64,000 nt of DNA, taken from Leishmania infantum JPCM5 (taxonomy: Eukaryota > Euglenozoa > Kinetoplastea > Trypanosomatida > Trypanosomatidae). The stretch is taken from NCBI RefSeq assembly GCF_000002875.2, contig NC_009404.2, forward strand, positions 347,501 to 411,500, written 5' to 3'. Both the position numbers and the translations under genes were made by a program. The notes below the pieces were generated by a model. That model was not told the DNA's origin, made no database searches, and saw only the letters and a program-made list of their open reading frames with translations. Numbering within the stretch: position 1 is the stretch's first letter; each line of letters starts with the position of its first letter. Positions 9,308 to 20,000 of this stretch are shown one piece after another.

Positions 9308-10162
9308 ATGCCGCCGTCTGGAAAGGTGGGCTCATCAGCAGCGCAGCAGGTGGTCGACATGGACCCGCTCCTCGTGTACTTCACCTTCTCCCGCATCCGG
9401 CCTCGCTTCTCTTGCGGGCGCACAATCGAGAGCACGCTGAAGCAATTTCGTGACGGCGAGCTGCACCCGCGCGACCTCCCCCTCCTCTCCGTGCTGACAG
9501 ATGGCGCACACTACTACAGTCAAAACAACCGACGGCTGTACGTGTACAAGCAGCTGAAGCGCGAAGGCTTGCTCGACATGCTGCCGGTGCGGCTGCGCCC
9601 TCTGCCGCAGACGAAGCGGATGCGTAGCAAGTACTCACCGCAGACCTGCGCTCTGAATGCAACGCTTATGCGAGACACAGCGAACAGGGATGGCCTCAGA
9701 GACGCGAGTGCGACAGCGGCGGACAGCAGCGACGCGTCCGATATCGAGGGTAGTCACGACGACCATGACGCCTGCACGTCCTTGGCTGCGGTTGGGGAGC
9801 CCGGCGCGGGTGACGACGAGTTCCGCCGCGGCAACCGCTCAGCTCCCTCGTCCAGCTCTCCGCCACGCCCGGCATCCTGTGCGACGGGCTCCGGCCTTGA
9901 AAGGGAGGCGGTGGGGAGCGGAGACACACGCAAAGCCCCGACAAGGAGGAATCAGAAGAAGCAGCCGCAGCCGCAGCACGGCCTCGCTCTGTCACAGCAG
10001 TCGTCGAACGCCAACTGCAGCGAAACGGCGTCACAGCGTCCAGGAAAAAGCAAGGGTGCCGCCGCAGCTCGATCGCCGAGTACCAGTAGCAGCGACGGCG
10101 GTGGTAACGGTGGCACGAGTGCCTTGGAAGCAGAGCTGCGCAAACTTGGCCTGCACACGTAA
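9308..10162 (+). CDS. ParB/sulfiredoxin-fold-like conserved protein
   Basis: This 284-residue protein has one compact domain at about residues 18-100 and a low-complexity tail. The domain begins DPLLVYFTFSRIRPRFSCGR, continues with LPLLSVLTDGAHYYSQNNRR (about residues 58-77) and ends VYKQLKREGLLDMLPVRLRP. A statement of the type 'these sites are required', a short strand, then a DGxHYxxxNxRRLYxxK turn and an R/K-rich helix is the pattern of the ParB/sulfiredoxin superfamily (ParB N-terminal nucleases, Srx, Ser kinase SerK). The NRR stretch would be the nucleotide-contacting turn. A cysteine (in FSCGR) could be functional as in sulfiredoxin, but it is not in the sulfiredoxin GGCHR motif, so that enzyme activity should not be assumed. 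The tail (residues 120-284) is Ser/Ala/Gly-rich and probably disordered. Start is the only ATG ahead of the domain. The fold is inferred by eye; function is unknown. Confidence 0.72.
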   Translation: MPPSGKVGSSAAQQVVDMDPLLVYFTFSRIRPRFSCGRTIESTLKQFRDGELHPRDLPLLSVLTDGAHYYSQNNRRLYVYKQLKREGLLDMLPVRLRPLPQTKRMRSKYSPQTCALNATLMRDTANRDGLRDASATAADSSDASDIEGSHDDHDACTSLAAVGEPGAGDDEFRRGNRSAPSSSSPPRPASCATGSGLEREAVGSGDTRKAPTRRNQKKQPQPQHGLALSQQSSNANCSETASQRPGKSKGAAAARSPSTSSSDGGGNGGTSALEAELRKLGLHT

Positions 10163-10920
10163 TCAAGTGGGCCCGTCTTCCTTCCCCGCCCCTTTTCATC
10201 CACCCCTCTCTCTCATGCGAGCGTGAAGGTATGGGTTGTTGTTCTGTGGATTACCGCCGCAGTTACGTGGCGCTGTTCTTGTCTTTTGGCTTTTCCCTTG
10301 TTTTCATCTGCGCTCGCACATGGCACACCTTTCACACGTCAACAGATAACAGGGGGCTCTCGCTGTCCTTCTCCTTTTCGGGTCTTCGTTGGAAAACGGA
10401 CGTGGAGAGGCGCAGAAAGGCCGCGCAGCTTGCTACATCCGCAAAGGCGGTGCGGAACTTCCTGTGAGGCGGAGCTAACATCTTCGTGTTGACCTTCTAG
10501 TTGACACTGCTCGACGAGTGGGCGTGAGAGAGGGGGGAAAGAGGGGGCATCGCTCCATCGAGCTCAACCGTCACGCACGTGAGTCGGCGTTGTCTTGAGG
10601 TGAGGAGTACGGACAGAACTTTAAGGTGAACGCAGCGCCCGCGCATGGGAGAGAAAGACGAGGAGATCATGTCGTGGGTGGAGCATGCGTGGCGAGTGCA
10701 GGCCTTCATTCCCATCTCATCTCCTCTGACCTCTCAGCTTTCCGCTGTCGTTTCGTGACCCTTTTATTGTTGGTCGTTTTCGTGTTTTTTTGGGGGGTGG
10801 GGTGGAGGCTTGTTCTTACCCTGGCCTCTCCTCCCCATCAACTCGGCTCGATGCGCTGCGGACTTATCGGCACACGCACACATCACATGACATCACACAC
10901 GCTAATGCGCGCTCGCTGCC

Positions 10921-11012
10921 CCCTCATACCTCCTCCTTCTCCTACCTCCCTCCTTTCTTCTCTCCTCTCTTGCTTGCCCCGTGCTATTGGGGATGTGTCT
11001 GTCTGTCTGTCT

Positions 11013-11043
<31 letters not shown>

Positions 11044-11053
11044 GCTCCCTTAG
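10921..11053 (+). promoter_or_regulatory. Predicted trans-splice acceptor region for the Bfr2 gene
   Basis: The C/T tract at 10921-10978 is separated from the next good acceptor, TTAG at 11050-11053, by the GT/G microsatellite. No ATG lies between this AG and the start at 11148, giving a 94-nt 5' UTR. Having a G-run between the tract and AG is unusual. Confidence 0.4.
10996..11044 (+). repeat. (GTCT)n-(GT)n microsatellite fused to an 18-base G run
   Basis: GTCT units pass into GT units and then into G(18) at 11027-11044. The same GT-then-G arrangement recurs elsewhere in the window. Confidence 0.9.
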
Positions 11054-11147
11054 GAACACACACACAGAGAGAGCGGAAACCGGATCGAGCATTGCATTGC
11101 GTGTGACAGATAGGCGGGGGACCACCGGCACACGCGCGCCTACACGC

Positions 11148-12956
11148 ATGCCGCGCTTTAACGGGTCCAGTGGACGAGGGAGCATCGTCTCGCTGAAGCA
11201 AAGGAAAAGGTCTCTGGCGGAGACGGTCAATGAGCAGCTGGCTCGCTCCGCCTTCGGCGGTGGTGGTGCAGGAGGTGCGTACCGCGACGACGACGAATAT
11301 GCGGACGGCGGTTTCGCGGAGGACTACGAGTTTGACGATGTCGACTCGAATGGATTCAACGGCGACGATGACGCGGAACGGGGCAGTCGTCGGCAGACCG
11401 CAGCATCTGCGGCCGAGAAGCCGACGAAAGATGCCGCAAAGAAGCTGCCGTCCTCTGCGTCTTCGTCGCGGCTGCGTCACCGTGGCCCACTCGACGCTAG
11501 CCTCAGCGAGGGAAAGTACGCCGCGACGCCAGTGAACGTCGAGGCCGCCATGGACGACATCTTCGGCACACTCGACATGGGAGACTTGGATGCCGAAGGT
11601 GAAGAGTTTTATGACGGCGACGATATGGATGCCGAGGAGGAGGAGGAGCAGGAGCAGGGATACGGCGAGGATGGCGACCGCAAGGAACGCGGCGGACGCG
11701 GTGTGGCGTCGAAGAACGACGCTGTCGGTCGCAAGCGCCGCCGTGCGAAGGACCTGACGGAGAAGGAGTACACAGCGTGGCTGGAGAACAAGAGCAGCAA
11801 GCAGAAGAAGGCGGGGCAGCTGCGGCGGTCAATCTCGCTTGGCGGGGGCAATAGTGGCGTCGGCGAAGCTGTGCTGGACAGCGAGGAGGCTGATATCCTC
11901 CGCCAGCTCAGCGAGCTCCGACAGACGCAGATGAGTCTCGTGCCCGCTGGTAACGCGGCGAGCGCCGGTACCTCTAGCGCCGCCGCCGAGACGGCCTCCA
12001 CGCAAACCGATGCGAAGCAGACCCGCGACGTGGTGCAGCACCTCATCATGGTCTACGGCCAGCTGTTGCGTCTGCGCGTGCTGCTCCAACCGGCGGTCAC
12101 CAAAGCCATCAGCATGCCGCAGTACTACGCCCGCTCTCTTTTTGTGGATGGCGATGCCGAAGTCGATGACGCAGCGGCGGCGGCCTCCAACGGCGACGGT
12201 GCAGCTGAGGTGCAGGAGATGCGTGAGGGCGTGTCTAAGCACTACTCGGAGCTACAGGATGACGTGGAGCAAGTTCTCGCTACCCTGTACGCCGCCGCGA
12301 CGGGCAGCGGACGCGATGACCGCAGCAGCAACGTGCACGTGTCCTCCTCGGCAAGTAAGCCGAAGAAGGCGAAGACGGAAGGCGACCTGTCGGTGCCGTC
12401 GTATCGCGAGGTGGAGCGCTATCATGAGCGGGTGCTGCGGCACGCTGACACGTGCCTCGACTACTGGGGCAGGAAGCTGGTGCAGGCGAACAGCGCGAAG
12501 CTCAAAACGATCGCGCAGCCACTGCCGCAGCAGATCGCCGCCATCCTGTCTGCCAAGTCGCGCTTGCGCACCAAGCTACAGAAGAACCGCTCGCACATGG
12601 CCATCATGGCCCACCCCGAGCACGTGCGGGCAGAAACGTCGGCGGACATCAAGGCTCAGCGTGCGCTGCACATCGCCGAGGGTGACGTCGACGACGAGAT
12701 CTACGATGACGCTGACTTTCTGCGGGAGCTGGTACGCCGCGGCGGTGCGGTGGCGAGTCAGCTGGAGAAGAAGGTGAGGGAGATGCAACGGGCGCTGCTG
12801 CCGTCCCGCGAGGGTGCGCGCAAAGGCTTTCACCGGATGACGAAGGGCAAGGCCGTCAACTACGAGCCACGGCCAAAGCTGGTCGCCTTTATGGTGCCCG
12901 AGCCCCTTGACAACGCACAGCGCAGCGATGTCGTGGTGAAGAATCTATTTCAGTAA
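11148..12956 (+). CDS. BFR2: Bfr2/AATF (Che-1/Traube) nucleolar ribosome-assembly factor
   Basis: The 602-residue protein shows the AATF/Bfr2 order. An acidic N-terminal half (DDDEYADGG, EEEEEQEQGYGEDGD) is followed by a basic patch (GRKRRRAKDLTEKEY). The leucine-rich AATF segment (VVQHLIMVYGQLLRLRVLLQ, about residues 294-313) comes next. The C-terminal TRAUB domain has VDDEIYDDADFLRELV (about residues 513-528) and TKGKAVNYEPRPKLVAFMVP (about 565-584), matching the human EEIFDDDDFYHQLL and LSKLLSFMAP stretches. It ends VVKNLF, like the family's RSLFG end. In yeast and humans this protein acts in the small-subunit processome at early 18S rRNA processing. The start is the first ATG after the predicted splice acceptor; the frame is open for 174 codons further upstream, but those read through microsatellites and are not believed. 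Assignment is firm from the C-terminal domain. Confidence 0.88.
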   Translation: MPRFNGSSGRGSIVSLKQRKRSLAETVNEQLARSAFGGGGAGGAYRDDDEYADGGFAEDYEFDDVDSNGFNGDDDAERGSRRQTAASAAEKPTKDAAKKLPSSASSSRLRHRGPLDASLSEGKYAATPVNVEAAMDDIFGTLDMGDLDAEGEEFYDGDDMDAEEEEEQEQGYGEDGDRKERGGRGVASKNDAVGRKRRRAKDLTEKEYTAWLENKSSKQKKAGQLRRSISLGGGNSGVGEAVLDSEEADILRQLSELRQTQMSLVPAGNAASAGTSSAAAETASTQTDAKQTRDVVQHLIMVYGQLLRLRVLLQPAVTKAISMPQYYARSLFVDGDAEVDDAAAAASNGDGAAEVQEMREGVSKHYSELQDDVEQVLATLYAAATGSGRDDRSSNVHVSSSASKPKKAKTEGDLSVPSYREVERYHERVLRHADTCLDYWGRKLVQANSAKLKTIAQPLPQQIAAILSAKSRLRTKLQKNRSHMAIMAHPEHVRAETSADIKAQRALHIAEGDVDDEIYDDADFLRELVRRGGAVASQLEKKVREMQRALLPSREGARKGFHRMTKGKAVNYEPRPKLVAFMVPEPLDNAQRSDVVVKNLFQ

Positions 12957-14086
12957 AGCCGGCTTTGACGCGCGCACCCGCAAGCCAGCGTCGCGTGAAA
13001 CGGCCAGCCGACAGTGCACGCGGCTCCCTCGGGAGGAGAGGTGCCGGTGGCATTCAAGCGCGTCGACAGGGCACTTTTCCGTTGTGTCGATTCGCTCTGT
13101 GTACGCGCGTGCGTCGCATCTCTTCAACTCGCCACCCCTCCCTTTGTTGGATTTCGTGTAATACCATAACCGCATATGTGTGTGTTTAGGTGTGTGCGTG
13201 TGCGTGTGCGTGTTCGCGCGCATGCGCGCGCATTCTACTAGCGCCGTAACGGATAGCCTTGAAGAAAACGAAAGAAAACAGCGGTGAAACTAAGCGAGCA
13301 GAGTTGTGCGCCATCACTCATAGGTGTCCTTGCGTACGGGGGCGGGTGTCAAAGAAGGGGAGTGGGTGGGTTGGTGGTAATGGTGGTGGTCGTTTTTCGT
13401 GCTTGAGCTGTGCTGTGAGTCCACTCCTGGTCTCCTCGCACGGCCATCACCCCAGCCTCCCCTCCCACCATCACCGCTGCAGTTCCCGTCGGGCCGCTGT
13501 CTTGTCGGCATTCATGGCCACATGCTCCTTCCATCCCATTCCCCTTCCTCATCCCTCCCATGAGCGCGAGCTCCATCTTGCAACTCAAGTCCCTTCAGCA
13601 GGGAGGAGCGGTGGCGCATCTCGTCCGTGATACCGTCCACTTCACACACACACACACACACGTGCGTCGCGTAGTGTGCAAGCGGGAGTCTACCTCTAGC
13701 CTAGAGAGCAGAGCCGCGGATCCACGCCAACTCTCGCTAGCGCCACAGAGCGTATCGAAAGGCAGGCGAGTTACTCCCGTGTAAAGCAGGGCGCGGGCGA
13801 ACCTTGAGGACGAGTGGGCGCATATACGGCGCGCACTCACTCAAGTTTGCCTCTGCTTCTTCGCCCGTCGCGCTGCAGCAGTACGCCGCAGTTGCATTGT
13901 CCTCTAACTCCAGCAACAGCAGCAGCAGCAGCGGCGGCGGCGGCGGCCACATAGAGACAAGCGTGGGAGCGGCTGGTTCACGGTTGTTGTGATTGAAGGA
14001 GTGCGCTCTCGTGCCTGCTCTTTCGCTTTTCCGTCGCGTGTGCATATCCGCACCGCTGTCTTCGCCCTGTTTTGGTGTCATCCAAC
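12957..14086. other. Intergenic spacer, no gene seen
   Basis: Contains GT/GC-alternating sequence near 13179-13230, a short (CA)n at 13642-13660, and an AGC/GGC trinucleotide patch near 13911-13945. No coding region is supported. Confidence 0.65.
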
Positions 14087-17000
14087 ATGGCAGCTCGCGC
14101 GTCGCAGTCTTCCGGTGTGACGGCAGAGTTGCTCTACCGCGACGTCGTCTGGCCCGCCCTTTGGAAGGTTCTGCAGCTCACGTCGCCGCCGTCGAATCCC
14201 GCTAATGTCGGTGAAAAAGCCGGCGGTGGGGCTGCCGAGCACGTGCTCTGTGCCCGTGGCTTGCAGAGGGCTATCACGCAGGCACTTGTCCAGCTCCTCC
14301 GTACAGCCTGCGTAGACGCCGCCACATCCTCGATGAAGGGCGTTCCGTCGGGTGTGATGCAGGAAGTCGTGTCGCATCTCCTTCTTCACCCCCATGGCAC
14401 TGAACAAACCACCGCTCCGCAAATCGTGCCGGAGGCGCAGATGGGGGTGTTGGACTCTGCGACAGCCTCGCCTGCCGCTGCAGCGGCTGCCGTCGAGGTG
14501 GAGCGCCTCTACCTTTTGGTGTGTGCAGCGATACAGCTGAGTGCACAGGTGAATGTCCCCCAGCTAGCGGCGGCGAAGATTGCTCCAACGGCTGCAACCG
14601 GCGCCGCCAGTGAAACGACAGCAAACACAGCGGCGGCGCCGCAGCTGCCATGGGGCGTCGCGCAGGCTTCCAAGTCAGTGGTCGCCGGCATCTTCGCGCT
14701 ATCGTCCTACGTCAACTCTTCGTCCACATCCCTGCCGTCGCCGATGGTACTATGCCTGACTCCCAGTGTGCTGGGGCCGCCCCCCTCTCCGATGGCAACC
14801 ACGACATCACAGCAGCAGCTGCAGCTGAATGTGCAGCACCTCTGGTTCACATTTCTCTGCGTGTACCTGCAACAGCTGTCGTCTCACACGCCAAAGGACA
14901 CAACTGCGTACGCGCGTTTCTTTGCCGGCTGCGGTGACGAGTGCCGCAAGCGCCTCGCAACAGCCCCGGTGCTGTCCGATGACGACGACAGCGGCGACGA
15001 TGGAGCTGTTGCCGTGGGCGCGGTAATGCGCCAGTCTACCGCTGCAAATGAAACAGCCGCGCTGCAGGCGTGGTCGCACGTCTCGATCGAGTTGCTCCGT
15101 GACACAATCGCTCGAACGCGGTTTCGCCGAGCCGCGCTTCTCTTCAAGTCGTTTGTGCCCCACATGCTAACACAGGCCCCAACGGTGACGTTCCTGCTCG
15201 CGGACGTCCTTAACGAGTTTGTGCGCAGTTGGACGGCCTTCATTTCGCGCATTCCAGCTGGATGCATGGCGGACGATATGGCGCGTCGACTAGCTCGCTA
15301 TGATACCCGTGGCATGCTCCACGATGACGGTCCCGCCAGGCCATCCCAGCAGTGGCAGCAGTGCGTTGACTTGCTCCGCGTCTACAGTGACCGTCTGACA
15401 CGGATTCTGGGGACAGGCACCCCGCATGGTCACTTGGTCGCAACCACGCTGTGTGCTGTTCTCTCAGCGCTTTACGTGCTGCCGCACACTCGTGGCAGCT
15501 CCCCCTTCTCGAGCGCGGGGGAGGCGGGCGCCGTAGTCGCCGGCGCCGCAGTCGGCGCGCGTGGAAAACGTGATGAGGAGGCAGCTGTGCTGGAAATGGA
15601 GACCGCGCACCGGCAGCCACGCCGCCTGTCGACGTTCAGCACCGCCGGGGCAGCCGCAGCACCGTCGGTTGTTGGCGAGTCACTTATGAGCGAGGTCGAG
15701 TGGCGGCTGCGGCACTACGCGCCGCTAGGCCAGCTCCTCGCCTCCACACGTATTCTTGGGCTGCAGAAGGTTCACCTCTTCGCCGTTGCCACGGGGCAGC
15801 TGCGCGTCGGTCGTAGCGTGGCGCAGCAGGTCGAGCACACGCGGATGCTGGCGCTGGCCGCGCTATACTGTGGCGTGGCTGGGTGGGACTTGACAGTATT
15901 GATGTACCACTTCGCAGAGTGCCCACTAAACCCATTCAGCGGCCCCGAGACGCCGCCGCCAGCACTGCCGATCTCGGCGCTGGCGCGGTACACCGCTGCG
16001 GTGCAGCAGTACGTCGAGCACACCCGCGCAGAACTTATTATGGACATGCCTTTTACAGAGCTGTGCGTGCACAATGGCCACGTTGACGGGCGCGGCGGCA
16101 GGAGTAGTGGTTCGCGTTTTCGCGGCATGCGTTGCGGCGGGGGCGTCTACGGCCAGCCACCGAAGCAGGGATCGCTGCCGCATTCATCGGCATCAGCGAT
16201 TCCCTCGCGCGGCGAGCTACACACACGTCGATTTCTGCGCATTGTGCACCCCGACCCGCTGCTGCTCAACTGGCGCCTTCACCTCACCGCAACGGAGGCG
16301 CTGGTGGCCACCACAGCGGTGCCGAACGGCGCCTCCGCAGCTGCCTTTGGCGGAGGAAGCAGCAGCATTGCCGCTGCTGCGTCGAGCACCAACTCGGCTG
16401 CTGGGAATGCGAACTCGGGTAGCGCTGTCCCAGACCTACTTCTGTCGCCGTGCTGTTTGATGCGCGATATCATTGTTTCAGGGCAGTACGCGCTGGCGGC
16501 AGATGGTATGCGCTACCTCGCCAAGCCGCCAACGCCTCCTGTGGCCAGCGCAGGGGACGTCAGCACTGGCGTGCAGAGTGTGAACGTGCTCTTGCTCCCG
16601 CGCCGCGCGTACCCGCAGCACATCAGTGTTGCTTACTACGTGTCCATCCTGCTGCGTCGGTGGCTACAGCGGTGGGAAGTCGCCGAACAGGAGCAGCAGG
16701 CTGGTCAAGCCGAAGCTGCGGCATTGATGCAGCTGCGGGATGAGTCCTTCCGCGTCCTCTCCTCTTTTCTGCCGGTCTTGTCGGTGGTGCAGAGCTACAT
16801 GGCGAACCAGTCGCTGCTCGTGCGTCTCTTGACACGACTATCATGGATGTGTCGAACTACAGCTGTCGCCGCCGCCGCAACAGCAGCAGCAACACCGGCG
16901 TCGGAGGCGGCCACCACCTCTTCGAACAGCGGCGTTGCACCACCGGCTCCGAACGCAGTCTTCGCCCTGGCAGAGCGGCTGCTTTTAGCCTTCGTCATGC

Positions 17001-20000
17001 CATGCATTCGCGTGTTGCCGCCTGCACCGATGGTTTACGACGTGATGGAGGATGTGCTTCGACTCTTTGCCCGCTCCAGTATCCCCGACGCACAGGCACA
17101 TGGAGCGGTACCGTACGGCGAGAACGCGGCCATGCCGCTGCACATGTTCGACTGGCTCCAGGAGCTGCTGCCGTCGGTGAAGTTTGTGGCCGTGTACCGG
17201 ACAAAGCAGCAGCTGCTGCAGCTCGAGGGGAGGCAAGGGTGGCCTCCGTCGCCGCTGGTGCACCCGCACGATGCGCTGCTGCGCAGGGAACGGGAAGCGC
17301 TACTGTCGCACTCGCTAAAGCGTCTAAACGCTGAGAACCTCGATGAGTACCGCGCGCTGCTGCGCCCCATCTTGTATGCCGAGCCGCTGCTCGTCGCGCA
17401 TCGCCTGTTCACACAAGCCGTCGGCTACAACAACAGCTTCCTCGATATCCACACACGTCTCCTGCGCGGGTTGCCCGGGGCGGTGCTGATGCTTGTCGTG
17501 CAGCAAGGCCTCGTGCTGATGGCTCGCTACGCGGCGGAAGAGAAGGTCACAGGTGCCAACGGGGAGTGTCGCGTGACAATCCTGGCGACCTTTGTCGCGA
17601 CGCTGTGGCGCGACAACCTCGACGCGGTGGATGGTGTGTTGTTGGCGCGGCGCGTCGAGCTCGCCCTGCGCAGCAACAGTGGCGACGACATACTTCTCGG
17701 CACAGAGCTGTGCAAAGCCCTCCTCGCCGTGATGGCGCATCGCGCGCTGGAGCACGAGGAGAAGTACAACCCCGCGCAGCTGCAGGCGCTGGCCTACACG
17801 CCTTCCACGACCTCCTTGTTCGGCAGAGGTTCCATGACGTCCTTCCGAGTTCGCTACTGGAAGGATACGGCCAGCAGTGCGCAGCTGCTGCTGTCGCCGG
17901 AGGACGTGTTTGTCAGGGCTCGCCAGGCGCTGCTGACTGCCCTGCAGCAACCGTGTCTGGTGCCCATTCAGGGCGACGAAGACAGCGAGGACACTGAGGA
18001 AGAGCACGCGAGGCAGTCTGTCACTGCTGCCCGCTCGGAGGTCCGTCTCCACCTCGGGCAACAGATACTCCTGCACCTGTGCCGCCTTCAAAGCCGCATC
18101 TACGAGCTGCAGCGCGACCTCGACGGCGGCGCAGAGGTGATCCTCCTGTCCTCGGCGGGACGGTACAACACGATCAATGACATGCTGGTAGCGATTGAGG
18201 AGGTGTCGCCTCCGCCGACGGAGAGCCAGGTCCTAGAGTACCTGTGCGCCTGCGTGCGGCAAGTAGCCCTCCCTCACGTAGCGTCGCTCATCGAAACACA
18301 GCAACGCCGCAAGTTCGAGTGGGCGTCGGCTTTTTCCAGCAACGGCGGCGCCGTGCCGTCAGATGCGGTGTACAGTGTACCGGCTCCCACCTCCTCGAGG
18401 GTGGCCGTGGCGGCTGTAGATACACCTGAGCTGCCTCCGATTGCGCAGCTCCTGCAGTACTTTACCGCCGCGCACTTCGAGTACAAGCCAGATCCCTACG
18501 ACACCGCCCGATACGAGTGGCAGCAGTGCATGGAGCAGGCCCGAAGCCTGACGAATCAGTACTTGAAAGGCAACAGGTCTGCCGGAGCCGTGAGTGCACG
18601 TCGCGCCGCGTCCATCGTGACGTGGTTGGACGGCGAGGCGAAGCGCATAGATGCGGAGGAGTCCATGCACATGCACCTCTACAGCTCCTCCGCCGCCGCC
18701 CGCGCAGCGCTTCTGGAACTGATTCGGCGCGAGCTCGCTCCTCCCACGGAGCCGCTCGCCTCTGAAGCGGATGACCGTCTCGTGGAGCTGGCTGCGTCGT
18801 ACCTCCTGCCCCGCGCTGTGTTGAACCTCCGTGAGGCAGCGACGGTTGCCGCCTTCTTCACGTGGCTCTTCCAGGAAGCAACTCCGACGACCGGGTCTGC
18901 GGCGACGGCGGGGCGCGGCGAAGCTGAGCAGAGGCCGTGGTCGCTGCACTGTCGCGCCGTCGACCTTGCCTTGACATTTGTGACGGCGGCCTTTACCTAC
19001 TTTGTGGGCTTTACGGATGGCGAGTGCAAGCGCCTCGGGTGCGTACTGCAGAGCCTCCTGCAGATACCCGCTCTCAGTGCCCATGGTCAGCAGCTGGACG
19101 CAGCGGCGCGCCTGTGGCCATCCCTGCTGAAGTGTATTCAAGCGCTGTCACCTCGCACGAAGCCTAGTGGTGGTGCGCCTGCAGCTGCCGGGGAAGGGGC
19201 CCGAGTGCTCAGCGACAAGGACGTCGCAGCAGCAGCAGTAGCCGGCACAAGCCCCACATGCGAGGCTGGGGCTGCAGCGCTCGGGGGCAGACCTGCTGTG
19301 AGCAGCGGCGGCATCCGCACTGTGAGTACCGCCGTATTTGAAGGTTTCCTTCACTCTGCGCACGCTAGTCTCATTAACGGCAATGACGCAAGCAGCAGCG
19401 AGCGCGCCGGTCCCGCGTCCCTGCTGAACTTGGCAATGGCGCGGGGAATCGTGGCGTCGCCGGCGCAATCGAATGAGTTGCAGCCAGCAGCCTCCACTGC
19501 TGCCGATGCTGCGGCTGGCACCCTCTCTGCCGTCCCGTTGCAGCTAGAGGCGTACCTCAGCAGGGCGATGATCCAGCTGCTCACTCACGAGCAGGACGTG
19601 CCCGCCTACGCCCACCGCAACCTCTTTCTCGTCCTTGAGCATCTTGACAAGAGCACCTTCCCTGCGACCTTGTGCGCCGTGGACTTGCTCACCCGCGCCG
19701 TCGAGCCGCACGCGTCGAAGACGAAGTCGTACTACGCCTTGGCCTCGGCGGTGCTGAAGCTGCTGCGTGCAAATCGCCGCCACCGCCGCGAGCTTCAGCA
19801 CGCCATCGCGGCACTCCGTCACGGAGACGAAGGTGTTGCCCCCGCTGCTTTGCAGGCGGCGCGGGGTGAAGACGGTAGTGCGCTGCCGCAGGTGCGTGCA
19901 GCCGCCACGGCCTGTCACGGGCGGTGGCGTCTCGACGAGCACTACATGAGGCAGCTGCTGCAGAACGAGGTGGCGGCACTGCTCGAAGATGCACAGGTAC

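Larger units (their letters stand above)
10163..11147. other. Intergenic spacer, no gene seen
   Basis: Contains a C/T-rich tract (10921-10978) and a GTCT/GT microsatellite running straight into an 18-base G run (to 11044). The frame that becomes the Bfr2 gene stays open across part of this spacer, but its composition there is not coding-like. Confidence 0.7.

Noticed and set aside
10626..11147. In-frame extension of the Bfr2 gene by 174 codons
   Set aside because: It reads through C/T tracts and the GT/G18 repeat and lies upstream of the predicted splice acceptor.
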